DNA of 64,000 nt, from assembly GCF_022524485.1 (NCBI RefSeq), contig NZ_JAKXMK010000030.1, positions 1 to 64,000 of the forward strand. The letters run 5' to 3'. The DNA is from Pseudonocardia alaniniphila. GTDB taxonomy: Bacteria; Actinomycetota; Actinomycetes; Mycobacteriales; Pseudonocardiaceae. Below are positions 26,467 through 33,697 of the stretch, in pieces (positions within the stretch are counted from its first letter, which is position 1; every line of letters starts with the position of its first letter). Under the pieces are notes generated by a model that saw only the letters and a program-made list of their open reading frames with translations, did not search any database and had not been told where the DNA came from. The translations under genes and the position numbers were made by a program.

Positions 26467-27354
26467 TTACGTACTGAGAAGTTCGTCCTGGTCCCGGGCG
26501 GGCGTTCCGCTGTGCCAGGGCAACACGCGGCCGAAGCGGACGAGCTCCCCGTAGCGGGTTGGGTCGACGTGGTCCGCGAGCACCAGGTCGAGCACGGCCT
26601 GTGCGGCCTGTGCCGGGGTGAGTGCCCGGCTGAAGTCGTCGAACCACGGCCGGGAGGTCGGTGTGTCCACGAGTCCGGGGCAGACCGCCGCGACCAGGAT
26701 GTCCGCAGGCAGATCGGTCTCCCGGCGCTGCGCCGCGACCGCTCGTACCGCGGCAACCTGAGCCACCTTGGACGGCACGTTGATCCACCGCGGCCAGCCC
26801 GCCTCCTCGGCTGTTCCGGCGTGGACGGCCGCACGCCAGGACTCGACGGCGTGTTCGACCTCGTCGAGCGAGGCGCCGTCGAACAGGGGATGGAGCTGCG
26901 GGTCGAGACGACCGAGCGTTCCCAGTGAGCTGGCCACGACGATCAGCCGTCCGCCGGGGCGCAGAACCGGGCCGAACGAGCGCAGCATCGCGTGGGTGCC
27001 TCCGTTCGCGACGTCGATGAACTCGTCGGCCTGCTCGGACTGGGGCCGGTCCGGCGTGATCCGGGCGATCGCGTTGGAGACGACGATGTCCACCCCACCG
27101 TGACTCTCCTCGAGCTCCGTGGCCAGGCGCGCCACGGCGTCCGTGTCGGTGACGTCGAGCAGGCGGCCTTCCACCCGGCTCCTCGTGCCGGGTGCGGCTG
27201 CGACGATCGCGGTGGCGTCGGCGACCCGTTGCGCGTTGCGTCCGGTGAGCAGCACCAGGTCGTCGGGATCCATTCGAGCGGCCAGCCCCTCGACGAGCGC
27301 GAAGCCGATGCCTTGGTTCGCCCCGGTGACCAGGGCGATTCGTGTATCTGCCAC
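26467..27354 (-). CDS. SDR-family protein with altered catalytic triad
   Basis: A 295-residue Rossmann-fold protein of the short-chain dehydrogenase family. The cofactor motif TGANQGIG (10-17) and the NAG-like SNAIA (93-97) are present, and Ser143 lies in VVASSLG. At the expected YxxxK site the sequence is NVPSK, so Lys196 is kept but the catalytic Tyr position is Asn192. That suggests altered catalysis or a carbonyl-reductase-like variant with a shifted Tyr. It is divergent from a LysR gene (27425) with a 23-base inverted repeat between them, so the LysR protein is its likely regulator. Confidence 0.82.
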   Translation of the reverse strand: MADTRIALVTGANQGIGFALVEGLAARMDPDDLVLLTGRNAQRVADATAIVAAAPGTRSRVEGRLLDVTDTDAVARLATELEESHGGVDIVVSNAIARITPDRPQSEQADEFIDVANGGTHAMLRSFGPVLRPGGRLIVVASSLGTLGRLDPQLHPLFDGASLDEVEHAVESWRAAVHAGTAEEAGWPRWINVPSKVAQVAAVRAVAAQRRETDLPADILVAAVCPGLVDTPTSRPWFDDFSRALTPAQAAQAVLDLVLADHVDPTRYGELVRFGRVLPWHSGTPARDQDELLST

Positions 27355-27396
27355 GTGGCCAGGCTAGGAAGGTGAGAATCATGCGACCAGCGCGAG

Positions 27397-27419
27397 TTAC
27401 GCAGACCTGGTATGCGTAA
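27397..27419. promoter_or_regulatory. LysR-type inverted repeat in divergent SDR-lysR promoter
   Basis: The arms TTACGCA (27397-27403) and TGCGTAA (27413-27419) are perfect, with a 9-base spacer. The site lies 5 bases before the LysR ATG and 42 bases from the SDR start, so bound protein would repress its own gene and could activate the SDR gene. Confidence 0.6.
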
Positions 27420-27424
27420 AGCTC

Positions 27425-28357
27425 ATGGACCTCGGCGACGTCTCGCTGGTCGCGCTGCGGGTCTTCCGCGAGGTGGCCGAGCGCCGCACGCTCACCGCGG
27501 CCGCGGAGGCGCTCGGTTTCACCCAGTCCGGGGTCTCCCGGCAGATCGCCTCGCTCGAGCGCGCGGCGCGGGCCCGCCTGCTGGAGCGGCGCCACGACGG
27601 GGTGCGGCTGACCGCAGCCGGGCACCTCGTGCTGCGCCGGGCCGTCACGGTGCTCGACGAGATCGACGCCGCGGCGCGGGATCTCGCAGGCATGCCGCCC
27701 GAGGCGGGAACGGTTCGGCTCGGCTGGTACAGCAGCGCCGGCGCTCTCCTGGTGCCGCGCGCCCTCGCCGCGCTGCGCCGGACCCACCCCGCCATCATCG
27801 TCACCACGCAGGAGGGCGGCACGTCTGCACTGGTCCGTGCCCTGCGCGCCGGCAGCATCGATCTCGCGGTGGTGGCATCCCTGCCGCCGTTCCGGCCGCC
27901 CGACGCCGAGTCGCCACACCTGCAGTTCGAGGTGCTCGCCGAACGCAGCCTCCGCCTCGCGGTGCCTGCCACCCACCCGCTCGCCGCGGCGGACTCCGTC
28001 GACGTCGCCGATCTGCGTGGTCAGCGCTGGATCGCGAGCCCGTCCACCCGAGAGCAGGAGCGGCTGGGTGTCTGGCCCGGACTCGACGAGCGGCCGGAGA
28101 TCGCGCACACGGCTACCGACTGGCTGGCCAAGCTGAGCCTCGTCGCGGCCGGATGTGGGCTGACCACTCTTCCCGCATCACTCCTACCCGCGGTGCCGCC
28201 CGGAGTGCGGGTCCTCGCGGTGCGCGGCGGCCCGCACGAGCAGCGACGCATTCTCCTGGCGCGCCTTCCCCAGCCGCTCGCCGAACCGGCCGCCCGCCTC
28301 GCGGACGCCCTGCGCGCCGCCGTGCACGACGTCGGCGCGCCTGCCGCGGCCCCATGA
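27425..28357 (+). CDS. LysR-family transcriptional regulator
   Basis: A 310-residue LysR protein. The HTH shows LRVFREVAERRTLTAAAEAL then TQSGVSRQIASLERAARARL. The effector domain carries the GTVRLGWYSSAGALLVPRAL strand and later LVAAGCGLTTLPASLLPAVP. It is divergent from the SDR gene at 26467, 70 bases away, and overlaps the inverted repeat described there. It ends tail-to-tail 16 bases from the next LysR gene on the opposite strand, but the two differ in sequence and have separate partner genes. Confidence 0.9.
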   Translation: MDLGDVSLVALRVFREVAERRTLTAAAEALGFTQSGVSRQIASLERAARARLLERRHDGVRLTAAGHLVLRRAVTVLDEIDAAARDLAGMPPEAGTVRLGWYSSAGALLVPRALAALRRTHPAIIVTTQEGGTSALVRALRAGSIDLAVVASLPPFRPPDAESPHLQFEVLAERSLRLAVPATHPLAAADSVDVADLRGQRWIASPSTREQERLGVWPGLDERPEIAHTATDWLAKLSLVAAGCGLTTLPASLLPAVPPGVRVLAVRGGPHEQRRILLARLPQPLAEPAARLADALRAAVHDVGAPAAAP

Positions 28358-28373
28358 TCGGAGCCGCTACCGC

Positions 28374-29255
28374 TCAGGCAGGGGCGGAGAGCTGTTCCGC
28401 CTGAGCGGTGGCGATCTCGACGAACTCGTGGATGAGCGGGTCGGTGCGCGCGTCGTCCCAGGCCAGGCACACGCGGTTGGGGCCGATGTCGTCGATGGGA
28501 ACCCAGGTGACGTCGGGTCGGGTGTAGAAGGTGGCGGTGGAGAGCGGGAGGACCACCAGCCCGTGCCCCGCCGCGACGTGTTCGAGCTTCTCCTCCACCG
28601 TGCGGATGGGTCGGGGCGGTTCTCCTGTGCCGTTGCGCAGCTCCACGGCGATGTCGCGCCATTCGGGCACGGCGTCGGGGTTCTGCAGGAGGTGCTCGTG
28701 GGCGAGGTCGCTGATGCTGATGCCGTCCTTCGCCGCGAGCGGGTGGTCGAGGGGGAGCGCGGCCACGCGGGGTTCGGAGAGCAGCGGGCGGATCTGTAGG
28801 CCCTGCTGGTCGACGGGCAGGCGAACGTAACTGACGTCGACACGGCCGTCGAGCACGACCTCGGTCTGGTCGTCCCAGCCGGTGCGCAGGACGTCGACGG
28901 TGAGGTCGGGGTGGCGGGCCGCCAGTACGCGCGTGGCGGGGGTGACGATGAGTCCGGGCATGAACCCGACGGTGAAGTGGTCGGGGCCGCGTGCGGCACG
29001 TTGGACCCGTCGCTGCAGGGCATCGGCGCCGGCGAGCAGGGGCCGGGCGTCGACGAGGAGCTGTTCGCCGGCGCGGGTGAGTGCGGTGGCGCGTTTGGTG
29101 CGGTCGAACAGCTGGCTCTTCAACTCGTGTTCCAGCGCGCGGATCTGGCGGGAGAGCACTGGCTGGGCGATGTGCAGCGCCGCCGCGGCGCGGCCGAAGT
29201 GCAGGTGCTCGGCGACCGCGACGAAGTAGCGCAGCTTGCGCAGGTCCACATCCAT
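28374..29255 (-). CDS. LysR-family transcriptional regulator
   Basis: A 293-residue LysR protein. The HTH reads LRYFVAVAEHLHFGRAAAAL then AQPVLSRQIRALEHELKSQL, close to the CatR/BenM branch. The effector domain has FTVGFMPGLIVTPATRVLAA. The start ATG at 29255 opens the canonical LRxLRYFVAVAE sequence. It is divergent from the SDR gene at 29389; a perfect 15-base palindrome with T-N11-A geometry sits 31 bases upstream of its start, pointing to control of the SDR and NmrA-like genes. Confidence 0.9.
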   Translation of the reverse strand: MDVDLRKLRYFVAVAEHLHFGRAAAALHIAQPVLSRQIRALEHELKSQLFDRTKRATALTRAGEQLLVDARPLLAGADALQRRVQRAARGPDHFTVGFMPGLIVTPATRVLAARHPDLTVDVLRTGWDDQTEVVLDGRVDVSYVRLPVDQQGLQIRPLLSEPRVAALPLDHPLAAKDGISISDLAHEHLLQNPDAVPEWRDIAVELRNGTGEPPRPIRTVEEKLEHVAAGHGLVVLPLSTATFYTRPDVTWVPIDDIGPNRVCLAWDDARTDPLIHEFVEIATAQAEQLSAPA

Positions 29256-29285
29256 GCTCGCGCCTCCTGTCCGCGATGAGGCCGG

Positions 29286-29300
29286 ATACCCCCAGGGTAT
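29286..29300. promoter_or_regulatory. LysR box (T-N11-A palindrome)
   Basis: ATACCCCCAGGGTAT is perfectly symmetric with a CCA centre, and the T at 29287 and A at 29299 give the T-N11-A spacing expected of LysR sites. It lies between the divergent lysR (start 29255) and SDR (start 29389) genes. Confidence 0.65.
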
Positions 29301-29388
29301 TGCAGGCGCGGTAAGGAGTCTTGGACGTCGCGGCGCCCACGGGCACATCGTGAAGGGGTCTGACCAGCACGTCACCAGGAGGTTCGTC

Positions 29389-30108
29389 ATGGATCTACAC
29401 GGGCAGCGCGTCGTGGTTCTGGGCGGGACGTCGGGCGTCGGGCTCGCGGTCGCGGCCGGTGCCGGGTCCGCCGGAGCCGAGGTCGTCGTCGTCTCCAGCC
29501 GGCGCTCCAGCGTCGACAAGGCACTCTCGGTGCTTCCCGGCGGGGCTGTGGGCCGGGTCGCGGACCTGAGTGACCCGGCCACCGTCCGTGCCGTGATCGA
29601 GGAGGTGGGCGAGCTCGATCATCTCGTCTACACCGCAGGCGAGCCGCTGGCGCTGATGTCGGTGATCGAGCTCGACGTGGAGCAGGCGCGCCGGTTCTTC
29701 GGTCTGCGCTTCTTCAGTGCTCTGGCCGCGGTCTCGGCAGCGGCACCGCTGGTGCGCCCGGGCGGTTCGATCACGTTGACCACGGGCACCGCCAAGGACC
29801 GTCCGGGAGCGGGTTGGGCCGTCCCGGCGAGCATCTGCGGCGCGGTGGAGGCACTGACCAAGGCGTTGGCGGTGGAGCTCGCGCCTGTCCGGGTGAACGC
29901 CGTGAGCCCGGGCGTACTGCGGTCGCCGCTGTGGGCGGGGATGGGCGAGGCTGAGCGCGAGCAGATGTACTGGGACATCGCGGAGGCGATTCCGGTGGGC
30001 CGCATCGGTGAGGTCGGTGACGCCGCGCAGGCGTATCTGTACTGCATGACGCAGACCTTCACCACTGGCACGGTTCTGACCGTCGATGGCGGGGCCGTCC
30101 TCGTCTGA
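29389..30108 (+). CDS. SDR-family oxidoreductase lacking canonical YxxxK
   Basis: A 239-residue Rossmann-fold SDR. The cofactor motif is VLGGTSGVG and the structural Asn region reads VYTAGEP. After a Thr-rich strand (ITLTTGTA), the alignment to the usual YxASKxAVEALTKALAVEL gives PASICGAVEALTKALAVEL, so both catalytic Tyr and Lys are replaced; the rest of that helix and NAVSPG are intact. The start is fixed by AGGAGG seven bases before ATG 29389. It is likely controlled by the divergent LysR and may be cotranscribed with the NmrA-like gene at 30169. Confidence 0.86.
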   Translation: MDLHGQRVVVLGGTSGVGLAVAAGAGSAGAEVVVVSSRRSSVDKALSVLPGGAVGRVADLSDPATVRAVIEEVGELDHLVYTAGEPLALMSVIELDVEQARRFFGLRFFSALAAVSAAAPLVRPGGSITLTTGTAKDRPGAGWAVPASICGAVEALTKALAVELAPVRVNAVSPGVLRSPLWAGMGEAEREQMYWDIAEAIPVGRIGEVGDAAQAYLYCMTQTFTTGTVLTVDGGAVLV

Positions 30109-30126
30109 GGTTGGTTAGTCTGCAGA

Positions 30127-30149
30127 TGAGACTCAGCTGGTGAGACTCA
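30127..30149. promoter_or_regulatory. Tandem 9-base palindromes before NmrA-like gene
   Basis: TGAGACTCA occurs at 30127-30135 and again at 30141-30149, each a perfect dyad around A, with centres 14 bases apart. They fill the 60-base gap between the SDR stop and the NmrA-like start and look like a two-site operator, so the downstream gene may have its own promoter. Confidence 0.5.
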
Positions 30150-30168
30150 CTATTGACGAGGAGGCAGG

Positions 30169-31071
30169 ATGCCGATTCTCGTGACCGGGGCCGGTGGCGG
30201 TGTCGGCGGCATCGGCGGCCGGGTGGTCGAACGGCTCCAGGAGCGCGGACTTCCGGTGCGCGCCCTCGTCCACCGCGAGGACGAACGCGCTGACGCGCTT
30301 CGCGCACGCGGGGTCGAGGTCGTCGCCGCGGACCTCACGCGCGCCCCCGACGTCGTGCGGGCACTCGACGGGTGCCGCCGCGTGTACTTCGGGATGTCGG
30401 TGTCGCCGGATTACCTGGAGGCGACCGCCACCGTGGCAAGCGCCGGGCGGGCGGCCGGGGACCTCGAGGTCGTCGTGAACATGTCCCAGATGACCGTCTC
30501 GCAGATGGATCTGACCAGCACCGAGGAGTCGCGCCACCAGCGGTTGCACTGGCTCGCCGAGCAGGTGCTCGACTGGTCCGGCCTTCCGGCCACGCATGTG
30601 CGCCCCACGATCTTCATGGAGAACCCGCTCATGATGATCTTCGCGTACGGGTCCATCGCGAGGACGGGAAAGATCAGGCTGCCGTTCGGCGCGGGCCGCA
30701 CGTCACCGGTGAGCGCTCAGGACGTGGCCGATGTCGTCGCGACGATCCTCGCGGAGCCTGCCGGACACATCGGCCGGACCTACGAGCTCACCGGTCCCGT
30801 GTCGCGGGATCTGGCAGCCATGGCCGAGGAGTTCTCCGCGGCGCTCGGTCGGCCCGTCGTGTACGAGGATGTGCCGCTCGATGAGTTCACCGAGGAACTC
30901 GAAGCCGCCAAGCTCCCCGACCACGTTCTCGACCACATCCGCACGATGGCCCGGCTGCACCGGTCCAACCGCTACGACCGCGCCACGCACGACGTCGAGA
31001 AGATCCTCGGACGCCCAGCGTCGGGCGTCGCGGACTACGTCGCGATGAACCCGGAGCTCTTCCGGCGCTAA
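30169..31071 (+). CDS. NmrA/SDR_a5-like NAD(P)-binding protein
   Basis: A 300-residue atypical SDR of the NmrA type. The nucleotide motif is VTGAGGGVGGIGG at residues 5-17, longer in glycine than usual. The family pattern VRALVHREDERADAL, then VEVVAADL, then the LPATHVRPTIFMENPL loop and VSAQDVADVVATIL are all present. Such proteins act as redox sensors or as quinone/flavin-linked reductases. It starts at an ATG with GAGGAGGCAGG directly upstream. It lies downstream of the SDR gene and behind a tandem palindromic operator. Confidence 0.87.
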   Translation: MPILVTGAGGGVGGIGGRVVERLQERGLPVRALVHREDERADALRARGVEVVAADLTRAPDVVRALDGCRRVYFGMSVSPDYLEATATVASAGRAAGDLEVVVNMSQMTVSQMDLTSTEESRHQRLHWLAEQVLDWSGLPATHVRPTIFMENPLMMIFAYGSIARTGKIRLPFGAGRTSPVSAQDVADVVATILAEPAGHIGRTYELTGPVSRDLAAMAEEFSAALGRPVVYEDVPLDEFTEELEAAKLPDHVLDHIRTMARLHRSNRYDRATHDVEKILGRPASGVADYVAMNPELFRR

Positions 31072-31157
31072 TCGCGTTGACCGCCCCCGCGGAGCCGGGT
31101 GAAGATCACGGCCGGAGCAGGGCACCGGACGTACCTGCTGGCGCGAGGGCGAGGTCG

Positions 31158-31898
31158 ATGGCCGACGCGATCTTCGAGCACCCGCGCCTGGTGGCGGTCT
31201 ACGACGCGCTCGACCCCGACCGCAGCGACCTCGACGTGTACGCGGCGATCGTGCACGAGTTCGGCGCACGCAGCGTGCTCGACGTCGGCTGTGGCACCGG
31301 CACGTTCGCGCTGCTCCTTGCCTCCCGCGGGGTGCAGGTGACGGGTGTCGACCCCGCGGCGGGCTCACACGCGTACGCCTGCGGGCGAGACGGTGCGGAC
31401 CGTGTCACCTGGATCCACGGGGACGCCACAGCCCTTCCCGGGATGGCGGTCGATCTCGCCACGATGACCGGGAACGTCGCCCAGGCGATCACCGATCCGC
31501 TCGGCTGGGACGCCACTCTCCGCGGCGTGCACCACGCGCTTCGGCCCGGCGGACGTCTCGTCGTCGAGAGCCGGGACCCGGCTCGACGCCAGTGGCGCAC
31601 GTGGAACCGCACGGACACCTACCGGGTCGCCGAGATCGCCGGCGTCGGCCGGGTCGAATGCTGGACCGAACTGACGGAGGTGGCCCTGCCGCTGGTCAGC
31701 TTCCGCGGCACGTGGGTCTTCGGCTCCGACGGCGCCGTGCTGACCTCGGACTCCACCTTGCGCTTCCGCGAGCGCGCCGAGATCGAATCCGACCTGATCC
31801 GGCACGGCTACGTCGTGGACGAGGTCCGGGACGCGCCCGACCGGCCCGGTCGCGAGTTCGTGTTCGTCGCTCGCCGCGCGAGTGCTCCACCCGGGTAA
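31158..31898 (+). CDS. Class I SAM-dependent methyltransferase
   Basis: A 246-residue methyltransferase. The SAM-binding motif I is VLDVGCGTGTFALLLA with the following acidic residue in VTGVDPAAGS. A post-motif region TWIHGDATALPG matches motif II. The C-terminal half (FRERAEIESDLIRHGYVVDEV) is the usual Methyltransf_11/25 cap. The ATG at 31158 with a GAGG element is chosen; the frame is open to a TTG at 31077 but that part is unstructured. The substrate is unknown. It follows the NmrA-like gene but with a separate ribosome site. Confidence 0.85.
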   Translation: MADAIFEHPRLVAVYDALDPDRSDLDVYAAIVHEFGARSVLDVGCGTGTFALLLASRGVQVTGVDPAAGSHAYACGRDGADRVTWIHGDATALPGMAVDLATMTGNVAQAITDPLGWDATLRGVHHALRPGGRLVVESRDPARRQWRTWNRTDTYRVAEIAGVGRVECWTELTEVALPLVSFRGTWVFGSDGAVLTSDSTLRFRERAEIESDLIRHGYVVDEVRDAPDRPGREFVFVARRASAPPG

Positions 31899-32184
31899 AT
31901 CGGAGCCCTGCGGTCGCGGTTCGTTCCCGAACCTCCGGGACGCGAATTCGTCCGATTCGCTCCACCGGTCCGGAAGCGCGCCGCGCGTAATGGTCCGGTA
32001 AATCCTCCGCGGTTGCGGCGAATGGTGGACCCGGCAAGCCCGTCTGCATCAGCAAACCGCGCTCGACCAGGCGCTCGACCCGGCGGGCGGGGTGTGGTCC
32101 ACCTCACTTCTGATCGCAATTCGGCGATGGTCGGCAGCAATACGGAAAATGCGCAGCCGGGAGAGCTCGTTTACCTTCTCGGGC

Positions 32185-32691
32185 ATGGCTACTCCCACCC
32201 GGACCGGCCCGCCGGCCACAACGGTGCGCGCCTCGTTCCGTGTGAACGAGCAACACGTCGAGGTCGAGATCGACACCCGTGAGTCCCTGCTGGACGTTCT
32301 GCGCGAACGGCTGGAGCTGACCGGCACCAAGAAGGGATGCGATCACGGTCAGTGCGGCGCGTGCACCGTGCATCTCGACGGCCGGCGGGTGGTGTCCTGC
32401 CTGACCCCCGCGGTGCAGGTCAACGGACGCTCCGTCACGACGATCGAGGGCGTGGCCGGGCCGGACGGCGAGCTGCACCCGTTGCAACAGGCCTTCGTCG
32501 ACCACGACGCGCTGCAGTGCGGCTACTGCACCCCCGGGCAGGTGATGTCCGGGCTGGCATGCATCGCCGAAGGGCACGCACGGGACGACGCGTCGGTCCG
32601 CGAGTACATGAGCGGCAACCTCTGCCGCTGCGGCGCCTACACGTCGATCGTCGCCGCGGTCCGCTCCGTCGCCGACGACGTGGAGGGCTGA
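32185..32691 (+). CDS. paoA: Aldehyde/xanthine oxidoreductase, [2Fe-2S] small subunit (PaoA/CoxS-like)
   Basis: A 168-residue iron-sulphur subunit of a molybdenum hydroxylase. The plant-ferredoxin-type cluster uses [16 protein letters not shown] near residues 51-66. The second, all-helical domain has [11 protein letters not shown] and GNLCRCGAY. It passes electrons from the Mo centre to the FAD subunit. The ATG at 32185 is taken as the start; there is no Tat signal peptide, unlike E. coli PaoA, so the enzyme should be cytoplasmic. The three subunit genes are contiguous (1-base gap, then 4-base overlap). Confidence 0.93.
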   Translation: MATPTRTGPPATTVRASFRVNEQHVEVEIDTRESLLDVLRERLELTGTKKGCDHGQCGACTVHLDGRRVVSCLTPAVQVNGRSVTTIEGVAGPDGELHPLQQAFVDHDALQCGYCTPGQVMSGLACIAEGHARDDASVREYMSGNLCRCGAYTSIVAAVRSVADDVEG

Positions 32692-32692
32692 C

Positions 32693-33697
32693 GTGCGGCC
32701 GTTCACGTACGACGCGCCGGACACCGTCGCCGACGCGCTCGATGCCCTCGCCGCCGCCGGGCCGGGTGCCAAGTTCCTCGCCGGCGGCACCACCCTCTAT
32801 GACCTGATGAAGCTGGGAGTGGAAGCGCCGCCGGCTGTGGTCGACGTCCACCGTCTCCCCGAACTGTCGCAGATCGACAGCACCGGCACGGATGAGCTCG
32901 TCTTCGGTGCCGGGGCTCGGATGGCCGACGTCGCAGAGGACCCGGTCGTCACGCGGGACTATGCGGCCCTGGCGGAGTCGCTGGCCAAGGCGGCGTCGCA
33001 GCAGCTGCGTGAGATGGCCACGGTCGGCGGCAACCTCCTGCAGCGCACGCGGTGCACCTACTTCCGCCACGGCGAGCCGTTCGCGTGCAACAAGCGTGAG
33101 CCCGGCAGCGGCTGCGCGGCGATCGGCGGGCTCGACCGTGCCCATGCGGTGCTGGGCACGAGCGACGCGTGCATCGCGACCTTCCCCGGTGACTGGCCGG
33201 TGGCATTGCTGGCGTTCGACGCGCAGGTCGACGTGCTCGGGCCCGACGGAGCCCGGACGGTCGCGCTGGCCGACCTGTACCGGGAGCCGGGGCAACGCCC
33301 GGACCTGGAGACCACCCTGCGACCGCAGGAGCTGCTCCTGCGGATCCGGGTGCCCGCCACCCCGACCGGGCGGGGCTCGACCTATCACAAGATCCGCGAC
33401 CGGGAGTCCTACGCGTTCGCGCTGGCGTCCGCCGCGGCGGCGGTGGCGCTGCACGCCGACGGAACGGTGGCGGACGTGCGGATCGGGCTGGGCGGTGTGG
33501 CCACGAGGCCGTGGCGCGCAGCCGAAGCCGAGCAGGCGCTCCTCGGACAACCCCTCACCGCCGAGACCGCCCGGCAGGCGGGCGAAGCGGCATTCGCAGC
33601 GGCCAGGCCGGGCCGGGAGAACGGCTTCAAGATCGAACTCGGGATCCGGACCGTCGCCGACGCGCTGCGGATCGCCGGAGAGCGGGCGACACGATGA
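32693..33697 (+). CDS. paoB: Aldehyde oxidoreductase FAD subunit with [4Fe-4S] insert (PaoB-like)
   Basis: A 334-residue FAD-binding subunit of the molybdenum hydroxylase. The FAD motif is FLAGGTTLYDLMK (28-40) with a second site at TVGGNLLQRTRC (110-121). Four cysteines at 121, 132, 141 and 160, in RCTYFRHGEPFACNKREPGSGC and then DAC, match the extra 4Fe-4S insert known in E. coli PaoB and in 4-hydroxybenzoyl-CoA reductase. That insert separates this family from ordinary xanthine dehydrogenases. It starts with GTG one base after the small-subunit stop; the large-subunit ATG overlaps its own stop. Confidence 0.93.
   Translation: MRPFTYDAPDTVADALDALAAAGPGAKFLAGGTTLYDLMKLGVEAPPAVVDVHRLPELSQIDSTGTDELVFGAGARMADVAEDPVVTRDYAALAESLAKAASQQLREMATVGGNLLQRTRCTYFRHGEPFACNKREPGSGCAAIGGLDRAHAVLGTSDACIATFPGDWPVALLAFDAQVDVLGPDGARTVALADLYREPGQRPDLETTLRPQELLLRIRVPATPTGRGSTYHKIRDRESYAFALASAAAAVALHADGTVADVRIGLGGVATRPWRAAEAEQALLGQPLTAETARQAGEAAFAAARPGRENGFKIELGIRTVADALRIAGERATR

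Noticed and set aside
30169-30208. Glycine-rich stretch in the NmrA-like gene as a sequencing artefact
   Set aside because: The frame stays intact, the ribosome site is good, and the downstream NmrA motifs are in phase, so it is treated as a true extended nucleotide loop.
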